From Paratinospora sagittata (lineage: Eukaryota > Streptophyta > Magnoliopsida > Ranunculales > Menispermaceae): a stretch of DNA of 64,000 nt. The notes beneath the pieces were generated by a model, which was not told the DNA's origin, ran no database searches, and worked only from the letters and a program-made list of their open reading frames with translations. The translations under genes were made by a program, and so were the position numbers. Below are positions 1 to 9,267 of the stretch, piece after piece (within the stretch, counting starts at the first letter, position 1; every line of letters begins with the position of its first letter). The stretch is from contig CM069590.1 of NCBI GenBank assembly GCA_035771175.1, positions 30,952,821 through 31,016,820 on the forward strand, in the 5' to 3' direction.

Positions 1-1015
1 TTGATGAACAAGTATCTAATCAGACAGTTTCTCCTTTCCTGCTGCAAATATCCAAACTCAGATGGCTATATCACACAAAATACTAAACTTATAGACATCT
101 CCACCGTTAGAATACAGAAATATCTGTTATAAACGACATACCCAAATTTGATATCCATCCAACGGTAGATTGAGGAGATCTGTAAGTTTGACCGAAACGG
201 CACGAGAAACCCAGACTTTCCGACCAGCTTTGTTTGAGAGGTTAGATCTCTTAGACGAAACCTCTGATCAAGATCTCCACCGACCAGAATGAAGAACCAT
301 AAGCTACGAATGTGCTGATAAAATTTGAGCTCAATCTGACCGTATATTCCAAAGATCTACCTCTTTGATGGAAACGTCGCAGGGATCTTCCTCCTGCAAC
401 TCTCTCCTTCCTTCTCTTCTTCTTTCCTTTCTCTTCTTCTTTCCTTTCTCTTCTTTTCTTTCTCTTCTTCTTTCCTTTCTCTCCACTCTCCTCTTTCTAG
501 CAATTCCTTGATTCCCTCCTTGATTCTCTCCTTGATTCTCTCCTTGTTTTCCTCCTTGATTCTCTCCTTGTTTTCCTCCTTGATTCTCTCCTTGATTCCC
601 TCCACTCATTCTAGCACTTCCTTGAGGGCATGGGACACTTGTCCACTTTCATGCACCAACCTTCACATGTGTTGGTCTCATACTACCCATACTAACCACA
701 TGTATTTTAAATGTCCAATCCATTTAATACACCAAATTTTCAATTTCATTTATCCTTTTATTCAATCAATCCTAACCCTTATCAATTCATGGTTTAATGA
801 GCCCATGCATAAATCATAACATATGCATTATACTTTAATTTAACATGACTCATATAAATTTATGATACATATATTTATATACATTATCAAGCATCAACTA
901 TACAAACATTAAACAATCATCAAACAAACACCAAACATATCAAGACAACACATAGAGTTTGGGCAAAAATGCAATTGGGTTATGGGCTAGATGAAATAAT
1001 TTTCGGGGCGTCACA
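1..1015 (-). mobile_element. Family-A gypsy LTR, partial, minus strand
   Basis: This is the 5' portion of a family-A LTR read on the minus strand. Its right end is the inverted LTR terminus (TGTGACGCCCCG), as at 21458, 29283, 44102 and 51993. The sequence just outside (aaagt, 1016-1020) is neither a polypurine tract nor a primer site, so this edge is the outer end of a 5' LTR or of a solo LTR, and aaagt should be the target-site duplication. The rest lies left of the window. It resembles the A1 LTR subtype (purine tract plus 12-bp repeats), not the A2 subtype. Confidence 0.88.
401..602 (-). repeat. Purine tract and 12-bp minisatellite in A LTR
   Basis: On the plus strand, 401-498 is almost pure pyrimidine (CTTCTTTCC-type). 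From 505 to 602 come about eight copies of a 12-bp unit (TTGATTCYCTCC or TTGTTTTCCTCC). On the LTR sense strand these are a purine run and GGAGRGAATCAA repeats. Open frames here that encode KERIKE or GENQGG repeats are artefacts of the repeat. Confidence 0.85.
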
Positions 1016-1029
1016 AAAGTCGACGCAAG

Positions 1030-1717
1030 ATGCCCGTCCAAGAAGGGCCAAATAATGATTCACATCCAAATCCTACATCAGACCCAGCCCTAGATAGTGA
1101 TCCAACCGATCAACCATTCACTGACGAAGAGTTATATGCCACAATAAATCAACCTACACAAAGTCATGATAGACAAGGTACGCAAGCAAATTCACCAACG
1201 TGGAACGTGCCCACTCCAGGCACCACTTCGTACCAAAGATTTCCAACTCCTACGGTACAGTATCCGCCAGTTCCATAAGTTGCTGTGAACCAACAACAAC
1301 AATATGGGGCATCACCAAATCTTGGAGGACCAAACATCCCGATAAGCCCATTGTTTCAAACTTTTTCACCACAAACAAATCAGAATATCCATGGGGTTCC
1401 AGTTAGGGGATCCCCGCACAATCAAAACAACTACCTTCCACCTATGAACCAATACTTTCCCCCATTGTCTATGGCCTACCCTACTCCTACGAGACAAACG
1501 ACCCATCAACCACCAATGGGACAACCGACTAATACTTGAACGGTTAGATGTAATGGCATCCAATATTGCTACACTGAGAGAGAGCCACAATAATATATTA
1601 ACTCGGTTGCAAAACTCCGACGCAGAGCGTGCACACTCTCAACCTTCCGTTAGTAGTCGTTCTGTACGTAGCAGTAGATCTCGAAGGAGCAGTAGTAGAC
1701 AAGAAAGTCACAATTAA
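1030..1717 (+). pseudogene. Orphan broken ORF, unrecognised (possible gag-like leader ORF)
   Basis: From ATG at 1030 the frame runs to a TAA at 1276, continues in the same frame to TGA at 1537, and after a 1-nt shift near 1538 reads on to TAA at 1715. The conceptual product (about 228 residues) has an acidic N-terminus, a middle rich in Pro, Gln, Asn and Thr, a short heptad-like stretch (around LDVMASNIATLRESHNNIL), and a basic Arg/Ser tail. I do not recognise the family. It lies 780 bp upstream of the F gag gene, on the same strand. It could be a leader ORF of F or a leftover of an older element into which F inserted. No PBS or LTR end separates them. Confidence 0.4.
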
Positions 1718-2501
1718 TTACTGGCATTGTAAACTTTTCTTTGCTATATATGAATGAAATTGTTTTGTTTACAGACTATCTTTGGTGGGCCGACTTACAA
1801 CAATTTTTTCTTTTGTATCACTAACTTTGGAGTGGTATGGGACACAACAAAATTGGAAGATACTAAATAAAATGTGAAAGTAAGAAAACCCATGACCTTG
1901 TGTGAAAAGAAACATTTGGAGAAAGTTGCATTACTAATATTATCACTAAGTTTACACGGTATGGGACGAGTAAATTTGGACGATACTATTAGTGAACTTC
2001 TATTCAGCCAATGTTTTTAGAGACCGTGTTCATACAACTTAACTTGGTTGACACCCTTATTACTAAATTCATGTGGTATGGGACACATGAACTTGGATAA
2101 TAATCGAAAAGACTAAGAGTAAGCGTCTGAATGCATAAGATTGCGATAGAACGTTAGCTCAGGCTATTTACTGAGGCAAATCTTAGAATTCTTATGACTC
2201 GTATGGATTTTCAATGAAATATATGTATGTTCACAAAGACCAAAACCAAATCTTTTGAAATACTTGCACAATTTTGTACTTATTATATAAACATTCTAAC
2301 CTTGTTTGTTTTTACACCATGGCCACACATACGAGATATATAAGATTCTTTGATTCCTCAACAACAACTTTACACTCTACTTAGAAAAATAGGTGATTTT
2401 AATATGACAGTACTCTCGAAATTGTTGTTGAGCATACTATAACATTATACTTGCCTACAGTTTCTTAATCTTGGTTTTATTTTCTCCTTGTCAGTGAGAA
2501 A
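1718..2501 (+). repeat. Non-coding spacer with three ~120-bp degenerate repeats
   Basis: No ORF is supportable. Three degenerate units each carry the 10-mer GGTATGGGAC, at 1834-1843, 1958-1967 and 2075-2084 (spacing 124 and 117 bp). Each is preceded by a CACTAAnTT- or TACTAAnTT-like stretch and followed by AATTTGGA- or ACTTGGAT-like sequence. The segment directly before the F gag start ends in a pyrimidine run plus CAG (2480-2493), which looks like a splice acceptor. I found neither a Met-tRNA primer site nor the end of an F-type LTR here, so the 5' LTR of F is absent or replaced. Confidence 0.5.
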
Positions 2502-3694
2502 ATGCAAACAAGAAAAAGAGGAAGGCCACGTATTGTTCGTCCCGCAGTTGAGGCACCTCCTGAGATTCAGGAACCGCCGCCTCCGACAACAGCACAGGCC
2601 ACACCCGACACTGCCACTCCATCTGGGCAGGCAATCCCACCCCCACCCGCACCCTTTGCCATACCTTCAAGCATTGAAACCTTCTTCGCTGGATTTATTG
2701 AGGCGATGAAGGCCACTGTTCAACCTGTCGTTCGTGAGACTGCAGCCAGTCAGGTTGCCATGGTTCAAGCACCTGTGAAATTTGGGTCGGAAGCTCAAAC
2801 CGATCAGATTACTAAATACAAGCGGCTACAACCTCTTACTTTCGATGGCACCATTGATCCTGGTGAGGTGCAAAAGTGGCTGGATGAGTCAAAGAAGGTT
2901 CTTGATGCAATGGGAGTCGATGAGACTCGCAAAATTCCACTAGCGACCTACCAACTTGTTGGTGGAGCAAACAAATGGTGGCTCACAGTTAAAAAAGACC
3001 CACGGGTCAACATAACAGATATGACTTGGCAACAGTTCGACTCAATGTTTATTGATGGATATTTTCCCAGTGCGGTGACGAAGCAGAAGCGACAGGAATT
3101 CGCTAAGTTATACCAAGGCACCATGACCGTCAGAGAATATGCTAGAAAATTTAAAGAATTATCCGTCTACTCTCTCTCCACTATCTCAACGGAGCGCGAT
3201 AAGACTCAGAAATTTTTAATGGCCTTCGCCATGACATTCGGCAAGCCTTATCAATCTTGGATCTCAAGATTTACAAAGAGGTTGTTGACAAGGCCATGAG
3301 CTTTGAACAAGAGAAGCTCTTACAGGAACAACGAATGAATAAGGGCAAACGGCCTGCAACGTTTTCCCAACAAGGCTTGCAACAGGGCAACAAGAAAAAG
3401 CCCTACTACAATCAAAACCCAGCCCTCCCAGCCCCGGTTTCGAAGAATGAGGCCACAACACCTGCGGCTGAACCTTCTAACCCTAACCATCAGGGTTTCC
3501 GAAATCATGGCCGCGGAGGTCGTTATGGAAGAGGTGGCTGTCGAAACGGCAATGGCAGAGGTGGTGGTCGACACGACATTCAGCATGGCCAGCAGACCAA
3601 TCAGCATGGCCAACAGAACCATCCGCAGTATCATCCGACATGTTTCAACTGCGGCCAGAAAGGCCATGTAAAACATCTTTGTTTGCACCTTTAG
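2502..3694 (+). pseudogene. gag: Element F gag (frameshifted)
   Basis: Capsid/nucleocapsid gene of a Ty3/gypsy element. The ATG at 2502 follows CAGTGAGAAA and opens an Arg/Lys-rich start (MQTRKRGRPR), a Pro-rich linker, and the retrotransposon-gag domain (about residues 105-240, with WLDE, KWW and FIDGYFP landmarks). The first frame stops at 3299. The same protein continues in frame 2 from the overlap at 3257-3299, so a single indel lies there. A Gly/Arg-rich segment and one CCHC zinc knuckle (CFNCGQKGHVKHLC, ~3649-3690) follow, then TAG at 3692. Gag should assemble particles and bind element RNA. The frameshift makes this copy non-functional. Confidence 0.9.
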
Positions 3695-5163
3695 CAACCT
3701 ATTCTGGCTATTCCAGTCCAACAAGCACCACCTGCTGCTAATGCCCAACCCAGGCAGAACCAGCAGAACCAGGGTCAACGGAATCAGGGCCGAGCATTCG
3801 CCATCGCTCAACATCCCCTACAAGACAACAATGTCGTCGAAGGTACCTTTCCTTTGTTCAATACAATGGTGCATGTTTTGTTTGATTCAGGTGCTACGCA
3901 TTCTTTTATATCATCAGCATTGGTAAGACATTTAGGCCTGCATCCTGAACCCACAAACATCACACACCATGTCACATCACCGTTCGGATCTGGTGCTGAC
4001 GTCAACTTGCAGTGTTCTCGATGTGAGCTTCGAATGTCAGAACATATAATATATGTCAATCTGTTTGTGATGGATTTTGAAGACTTTGACATCATCCTTA
4101 GCATGGACTGGTTAACACCACTGAATGCAAATATCGAATGTATGAAGAAACAAGTTCAGTTAACCTTGCCTACAGGAGAGTTGGTCAAGCTTCAGGGAAC
4201 GAGGCAATGGATACACAAATCAACAGTTGCCCTTCTCAAGGCACAACTCCGAGCTCTATCCCTTGGCAATGAAACCAACTCACCAGCACTATACCCTCTC
4301 GAAGTACATGATGTTCCAGTCATATCTGAATTCCCAACGGTTTTTCTTAATGGCCTTCCTGGTATACCTCCAGTTAGGGAATTCAATTTTGAGATCAACC
4401 TCATACCAGGGACAGGGCCTATCTCCATTCCACCATACAGAATGTCAAATGTCGAACTGGTCGAATTAGACAAACAACTTAAGGAATTAGAGAGTAATGG
4501 CTTCATCCGAAAGAGTTCATCACCCTGGGGCACTCCAGTTCGGTTTGTTCACAAAAATGATGGTTCGTTACGACTTTGCATCGATTATCGCAAGTTGAAT
4601 AACGTCACCATCAAGAACAATATCCGTTGCCCAGGATCAATGGCTTGTTCGACCAACTTAGAGATGCCAAATACTTCTCTAAGATTGATTTACGGTCCGA
4701 TTATCACCAACTCCGGATCCGAGAGTCGGACATCACCAAGACGGCGTTCAGAACTCGGTACGGTCATTACGAGTTCTTAGTTATGCCATTCGGTCTAACA
4801 AATGCACCTGCAGCATTCATGGATTTGATGAATCGCATATTCAGGTTATACTTAGACCGATTTGTGGTGGTTTTTGTGGACGACATCTTGATATATTCCT
4901 CAACTGAGGAAAACCATAAAATACATTTGAAGATAGTCCTCCAGACCTTGAGCAGCCATCAACTGTATGCAAAGTTGAGTAAGTGCGAATTTTGGGCAAA
5001 GAGAGTTCAATTCCTCGGCCATGTGGTTTCAGGCAATGGCATTGAGGTAGATCCTTCTAAGGTTGAAGCAGTTTTAAACTGGAAGCAGCCTACCACTGTT
5101 ACTCAGATTAGGAGTTTTCTTGGTTTGGCTGGCTATTACAGACGCTTCATCAAGGACTTCTAA
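3695..5163 (+). pseudogene. pol: Element F protease and reverse transcriptase
   Basis: In the gag frame past the TAG at 3692, an aspartic protease follows with active-site [10 protein letters not shown] (about 3884-3913). The RT N-terminus then appears ([27 protein letters not shown], seen as two adjacent blocks around 4520-4600). A frameshift near 4610-4627 moves RT into frame 1, where [13 protein letters not shown], the catalytic FVDDILIYS box (~4873-4899) and the [15 protein letters not shown] thumb motif are intact. TAA at 5161-5163 then interrupts the RT/RNase H connection. RT would copy element RNA to cDNA in cytoplasmic particles. Confidence 0.92.
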
Positions 5164-5660
5164 AAGATTGCTGAACCTATGACTAAGCTCACTCGAAAAG
5201 ACGTGCGACTTATCTGGAATCCCACCTGTGAAGCATCATTTCAGGAATTGAAGAAACGCCTCATGATAGCACCTGTACTTATCACTCCAAGAAATGCAAT
5301 TGGATTTTCATTATACACCGATGCCTCTCTCCAAGGCTTAGGTGCCGTGCTAATGCAAGAAGGCCAAGTGGTTGCATATGCATCCAGACAACTAAAGATT
5401 CATGAGGGTAATTATCCAACGCATGACTTGGAACTTGCAGCTGTCGTATTTGCACTGAAGTTATGGCATCATTAGCTATACGGCGAACGGTTTGAGGTCT
5501 TCTCGGATCACAAGAGTCTTAAGTACATATACACTCAGAGAGACCTTAACCTCCGCCAAAGACGATGGTTGGAATTCATAAAAGATTATGACTTTCAACT
5601 TCAGTACCATCCCGGAAAGGCTAATGTTGTGGCCGATGCCCTGAGTAGAAAATCTTACGT
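5164..5660 (+). pseudogene. pol: Element F RNase H domain
   Basis: The same frame as RT reads MTKLTRKDV, then the RNase H core starting at [14 protein letters not shown] (first catalytic Asp in TDAS) and [12 protein letters not shown] (catalytic Glu). A TAG at 5473-5475 replaces the Tyr expected in HHYLYGE. Beyond it the frame continues with SDHKSLKY and the conserved [15 protein letters not shown] end of the domain (~5605-5650). The enzyme degrades the RNA strand during reverse transcription. The stop shows that the copy is dead. Confidence 0.9.
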
Positions 5661-7218
5661 TGCTTGCACTCTTAACTACGAAATGGGAAAGTTGGCTACA
5701 GAGTTGGAGAACTTTAACCTACAGCTGAACGTCGAAGAACCAAGACCACGACTCTCTCAATTATCAGTCAACTCTGAGCTCGTTCGAAAGATTTCAGCCG
5801 CTCAAGCCAATGACCCTATGTTAATGGAGAAACGAGACCTTCTACTCAGCGGCCAGGACCTTCCTCATTGGTCGGTCTCTGGAGACGACACCGTTTGCTA
5901 TAAAAAACATCTCTACCTACCGAACGATCCTGAGGTTCGTAAAGAAGTGCTTACTGAGATGCACTGTTCGAGGTACGCTATGCATCCTGGGGGTGACAAG
6001 ATGTACAAGGATGTCAAGCGACAATTCTGGTTTTCTGGAATGAAGAAGGAAATTGCAGACTTCGTTGCTCGATGTCTCGTTTGCCAGCAAGTCAAGGCAG
6101 AACGAAGACTTCCCTCTGGACTTCTCCAGCCATTACCTATTGGAGAATGGAAATGGGAGAACATCGCAATGGATTTTGTCATAGCCTTACCTCGAAACAA
6201 TAAAAGGCAGGATGCTATCTGGGTAATCATTGACAGACTTACAAAGTTTGCACACTTCTTGCCAATAAAGTTCTCGGATAATCCCGCCAAACTTGCAGAA
6301 CTCTATGAAAGAGAGATCGTATGCCTTCATGGCATACCACTCACGATCGTCTCTGATCGAGACCCTCGATTCACATCCAACTTTTGGAAAAGCTTCCAGA
6401 ATAGAATGGGTTCTAAGATCACTATGAGCACAGCCTTCCACCCTCAGACTGATGGGCAGTCAGAGTGGCTTATCCAAATCTTAGAAGACATGTTACGATG
6501 CTGCATTTTGGACTTTAATGACGGATGGGCAAAGTATTTGCATCTAGCTGAGTTTGCATACAACAATAGCTACCAAACTAGTATCGACATGGCACCATAC
6601 GAGGCTCTCTATGGTCGGCCTTGCAGATCTCCGGTATGCTGGTTAGATATGGCAGATCGACCGCAGTTAGGCCCTGAACTAGTTCAAGAGACTTCTGAGA
6701 AGATCACACTAGTAAAGGAACGACTTCGCGTTGCACAAAGTCGACAGAAGAGCTATGCTGACAAGCGGAGACAACCTCTAGAATTTGATAAGGGGGACTT
6801 TGTTTTTTTGAAAGTCCAGCCCACAAGAGGTGTCAAACGCTTTGGCATCAAAGGCAAACTCTCCCCACGATATATTGGTCCATTTCAGATCATTGAACGT
6901 ATTGGAAAACTTGCTTATCGTCTATCCCTTCCATCGTTCATGCCTAAGGTTCATGACGTTTTTCACGTATCTATGCTTCGCAAGTATCGTCCTGATCCTT
7001 CGCATATCATCCCTTTAGTCGAGGTTCGGGTTGAGGAAGGAAATACGTATCAGGATAAAGCAATCCAGATTTTAGATCGAAAAACTCAAGAACTACGACG
7101 ACGTAGCATACCACTTGTGAAAGTCCTCTGGGATCACCACGGCGTAGAGGAAGCAACATGGGAACTAGAAGCAACAATTAAACAGAAATACCCTGAATTG
7201 TTTTCTAGTACCAACTGA
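5661..7218 (+). pseudogene. pol: Element F integrase with C-terminal chromodomain
   Basis: An uninterrupted stretch runs to TGA at 7216. The HHCC zinc domain (H..H in [16 protein letters not shown] in [10 protein letters not shown]) spans ~5958-6105. The catalytic triad is visible: Asp in MDFVIALP (~6172), Asp in SDRDPRFTS (~6355) and Glu in DGQSEWLIQ (~6463). A GPF/Y-type module ([17 protein letters not shown]) and a chromodomain (IQILDRK..PLVKVLW..ATWELE, ~7060-7200) follow, which places F among the chromoviruses. This is the best-preserved part of F. The chromodomain probably targets integration to marked chromatin. Confidence 0.94.
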
Positions 7219-7456
7219 TGATGTGATACATTGTATTATTTTCACTTATCAATCACAAGATGAAACATTGTTTACACCTATCTTGATCCATTGTTTCACT
7301 TCAATAACTACGCAGATGTCTGAAAATAATATCAATGGATATAGTGATGCACACATACAGTGGCCTCCTTATCCACCTGTGGCTACTTCTCAAGTCGATA
7401 ACCCTCATCACTACTTGACTTGATTTCGAGGGCGAAATCCCTTTAAGGGGGTAGAG
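7219..7456 (+). promoter_or_regulatory. F 3' UTR and polypurine tract
   Basis: About 220 bp of non-coding sequence follow the pol stop. The purine-rich TTTAAGGGGGTAGAG (7442-7456) lies directly before the LTR terminus TGTAATACCC and is the expected plus-strand primer site. No separate gene is seen. Confidence 0.85.
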
Positions 7457-7510
7457 TGTAATACCCTGTATTTCACAAAAAAAAAAAAAATTACTATTTG
7501 GGCAACGCCA

Positions 7511-7600
7511 GAACGTTCAGGCGCATGACAGAACTTTCAGGCGCATGACAGAACGTTCAGGCGCATGCCAGAACGTTCAGGCGCATGCCCGAACGTTTAG
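7511..7600 (+). repeat. Five 20-bp repeats with GAACGTTC palindrome
   Basis: GAACGTTC or a one-base variant starts at 7511, 7531 (GAACTTTC), 7551, 7571 and 7591 (GAACGTTT), with spacing of exactly 20 bp. The linker is AGGCGCATGMCA-like. Each core is an 8-bp palindrome fitting nGAAnnTTCn, two inverted units of a heat-shock element. The array ends 12 bp before the TATA box, in the position of an upstream activating region. Binding by heat-shock factor is inference. Confidence 0.85.
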
Positions 7601-7612
7601 GCGCAAAAATCT

Positions 7613-7620
7613 CTATATAA
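7613..7620 (+). promoter_or_regulatory. LTR TATA box of element F
   Basis: CTATATAA sits just downstream of the palindromic array, and CTCATTTCTCATTCCTCACACC-like pyrimidine-rich sequence begins about 10 bp further on. Transcription would be expected to start near 7645. Position and context fit a Pol II LTR promoter. There is no direct evidence of use. Confidence 0.6.
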
Positions 7621-8900
7621 GAAACCTCCTCATTTCTCATTCCTCACACCAAATCACCTTCTCTTGTGAATTTCTTCTCCTTTCCACGCATTCTAAGTTT
7701 TTAAGACTCTCTGTCCGAGACTCTCGGTACGGTGCAACAAAGTTCTGTCCGAAGGAAAGCGCCAGATCTGAAAGCGGTGCAACGAAGTTCTCTCCGGAGG
7801 AAAGCGCCATATCTGGAAGAAGAAGTTTTATCTGAAGGTGGGGAACGAAACATAGGTTTGCGTGTTTTATAACTTTTATTAAAGTTTACATTCAATTATT
7901 ATTATGTCTACTATTCATTTACACTGCATTATGTCATATACTGTTTATAGTGTCGCACTTATGCCTGTATATTTGGAATTTATGTATTGCACTGTTATAA
8001 TGCCAGATTTTTGGTCAATCTGACTCAACTAGACTCGGTCTTGTCCTCAGTAACTTTAAATAGTGAACGGGAGGCAGCGGGCTGCTCTAGGCGATTGGTA
8101 TTTAAACAGACCTAGTGTCTCATATCTCAACTGGGGACTGATCTAGTTTGTCTTATTGAAAGCTATCAGCTTATACAGTAATACTGAATGTCCTAACCTT
8201 GCACGTCGTGATACCGACCTTGATAAGGATCACTAGACGTTGCCAAAGTCAGTCTAAATGTCAAAGAAAAGACCAGACCAGTAGACTAGACCAGTTCATG
8301 GATTGGCATCATACATATCACCACCTAAGGACGTATATGGTTTATGACTCATAGAATAGTTAGGAGCATTGCTCGCTATTCATTATATTTCTCTGGAGAA
8401 GAACGTACATGAGAACCCGACTACACCCGGGGAAGGACATCAGTACGTGAATCCAGAGCATCGTTCCTGTACGTGAATTCAGGCGATGTACGTTCATCAA
8501 ACCATTACGAGACGGTGTCATGCATACATACATATTGATTGATTATGATGCTCACATGTGTATTTAAGATATTTGATATTGAAGTATGCTTTATTAATTG
8601 TTATACTCATGCACTATTTACCCACTGAGCGCGTTAAGCTCACTCCATTATTATCCAATCTTTCACAGAAAATTAGGATCGGCTGGGTGCAGGTTATGGG
8701 GCCCACATTTTGTACCCTTTGTATGATTCATTGTGGATTTTGGGAGTATGTTCCCTTGACCGTTTCATGTACAAAAGTATTCTGAATTAAATGAAATCAG
8801 ATTTGTACTGTGTGTACCGTATTTCCGCTGCGCACTCTGTTGTTACCATTGTAATTGTTCCAAATGCGCGCCCCGTCAGTGAGTGTACCGCCGGTTTAGG

Positions 8901-9024
8901 CGCTGAACGTTCTGTCATGCGCCTGAACGTTCTGTCATGCGCCAGAACGTTCTGGCATGCGCCTGAACGTTCGGGCGTTACCCAAATAGTAAATTTTTTT
9001 TTTTTGTGAAATACAGGGTATTAC
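8901..9024 (-). repeat. Inverted copy of the F LTR start
   Basis: Read on the minus strand from 9024, this repeats the first ~125-140 bp of the F LTR: GTAATACCCTGTATTTCAC, an A-run, TACTATTTGGGTAACGCC, and four GAACGTTC palindromes (8905, 8925, 8945, 8965; again 20-bp spacing). With 7457-7600 it forms a long inverted repeat around ~1.3 kb. It may be a second, inverted and truncated F LTR. Confidence 0.8.
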
Positions 9025-9266
9025 GCTGGTTCAATGGCTACTAGGAATGCGAAATCTAACTCCTTAAGGGAGGTCTTGAGTTCGATTCCTAGGGAGGCCC
9101 TGCACTATTCATGAATAGTCGCAAACAAATAATCGTTTCGATGTAGACCAGCTGCGGTTGGGTTGCTACATGGCGATATGACAATATTATGTGGTACTAT
9201 GGCTAGGCGTTCGCCCCGAGGGGGTGCGCCCACACTTGGGTAGGGGGCACGCTGTGCAACTCAAAG
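9025..9266 (+). mobile_element. tRNA-derived SINE-like unit
   Basis: An A-box-like TGGTTCAATGG (9027-9037) and a B box AGTTCGATTCC (9079-9089) lie 41 bp apart, as in the internal Pol III promoter of tRNA-derived SINEs. The intervening and following sequence does not fold as a usable tRNA by eye. The tail contains a perfect 16-bp palindrome (9104-9119). The 3' end is not marked by an A- or T-tail, so the right boundary is set by the start of the next LTR. Alternatively these are chance boxes in an LTR remnant. Confidence 0.45.
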
Positions 9267-9267
9267 T

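Larger units (their letters stand above)
7457..8880 (+). mobile_element. Element F 3' LTR (right end approximate)
   Basis: It begins TGTAATACCCTGTATTTCAC right after the polypurine tract. It has an A-run at 7479-7492, a palindromic 20-bp repeat array (7511-7600), a TATA box (7613-7620) and ~1.2 kb without coding signal. The true 3' end is uncertain because no 5' LTR partner is present and because an inverted copy of the LTR start follows at 8901-9024. I place the end near 8880. Short ORFs inside are not supported. Confidence 0.65.

Noticed and set aside
331..609. ORFs on both strands encoding KERIKE/GENQGG repeats (also at 21906-22264 and 29571-30137)
   Set aside because: They translate the LTR purine tract and 12-bp repeats; no conserved protein, and overlapping frames are open only because of the repeat.
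2480..2501. Splice acceptor before F gag implying an intron
   Set aside because: Pyrimidine run plus CAG fits by eye, but no donor site or spliced product can be supported from sequence alone.
9025..9100. A functional tRNA gene
   Set aside because: A and B boxes are present, but I could not see a cloverleaf with a paired acceptor stem or a proper anticodon arm.
9104..9119. Perfect 16-bp palindrome ACTATTCATGAATAGT as an operator or att site
   Set aside because: Single occurrence in repeat DNA; nothing links it to a recombinase or regulator. Noted only as part of the SINE-like unit.
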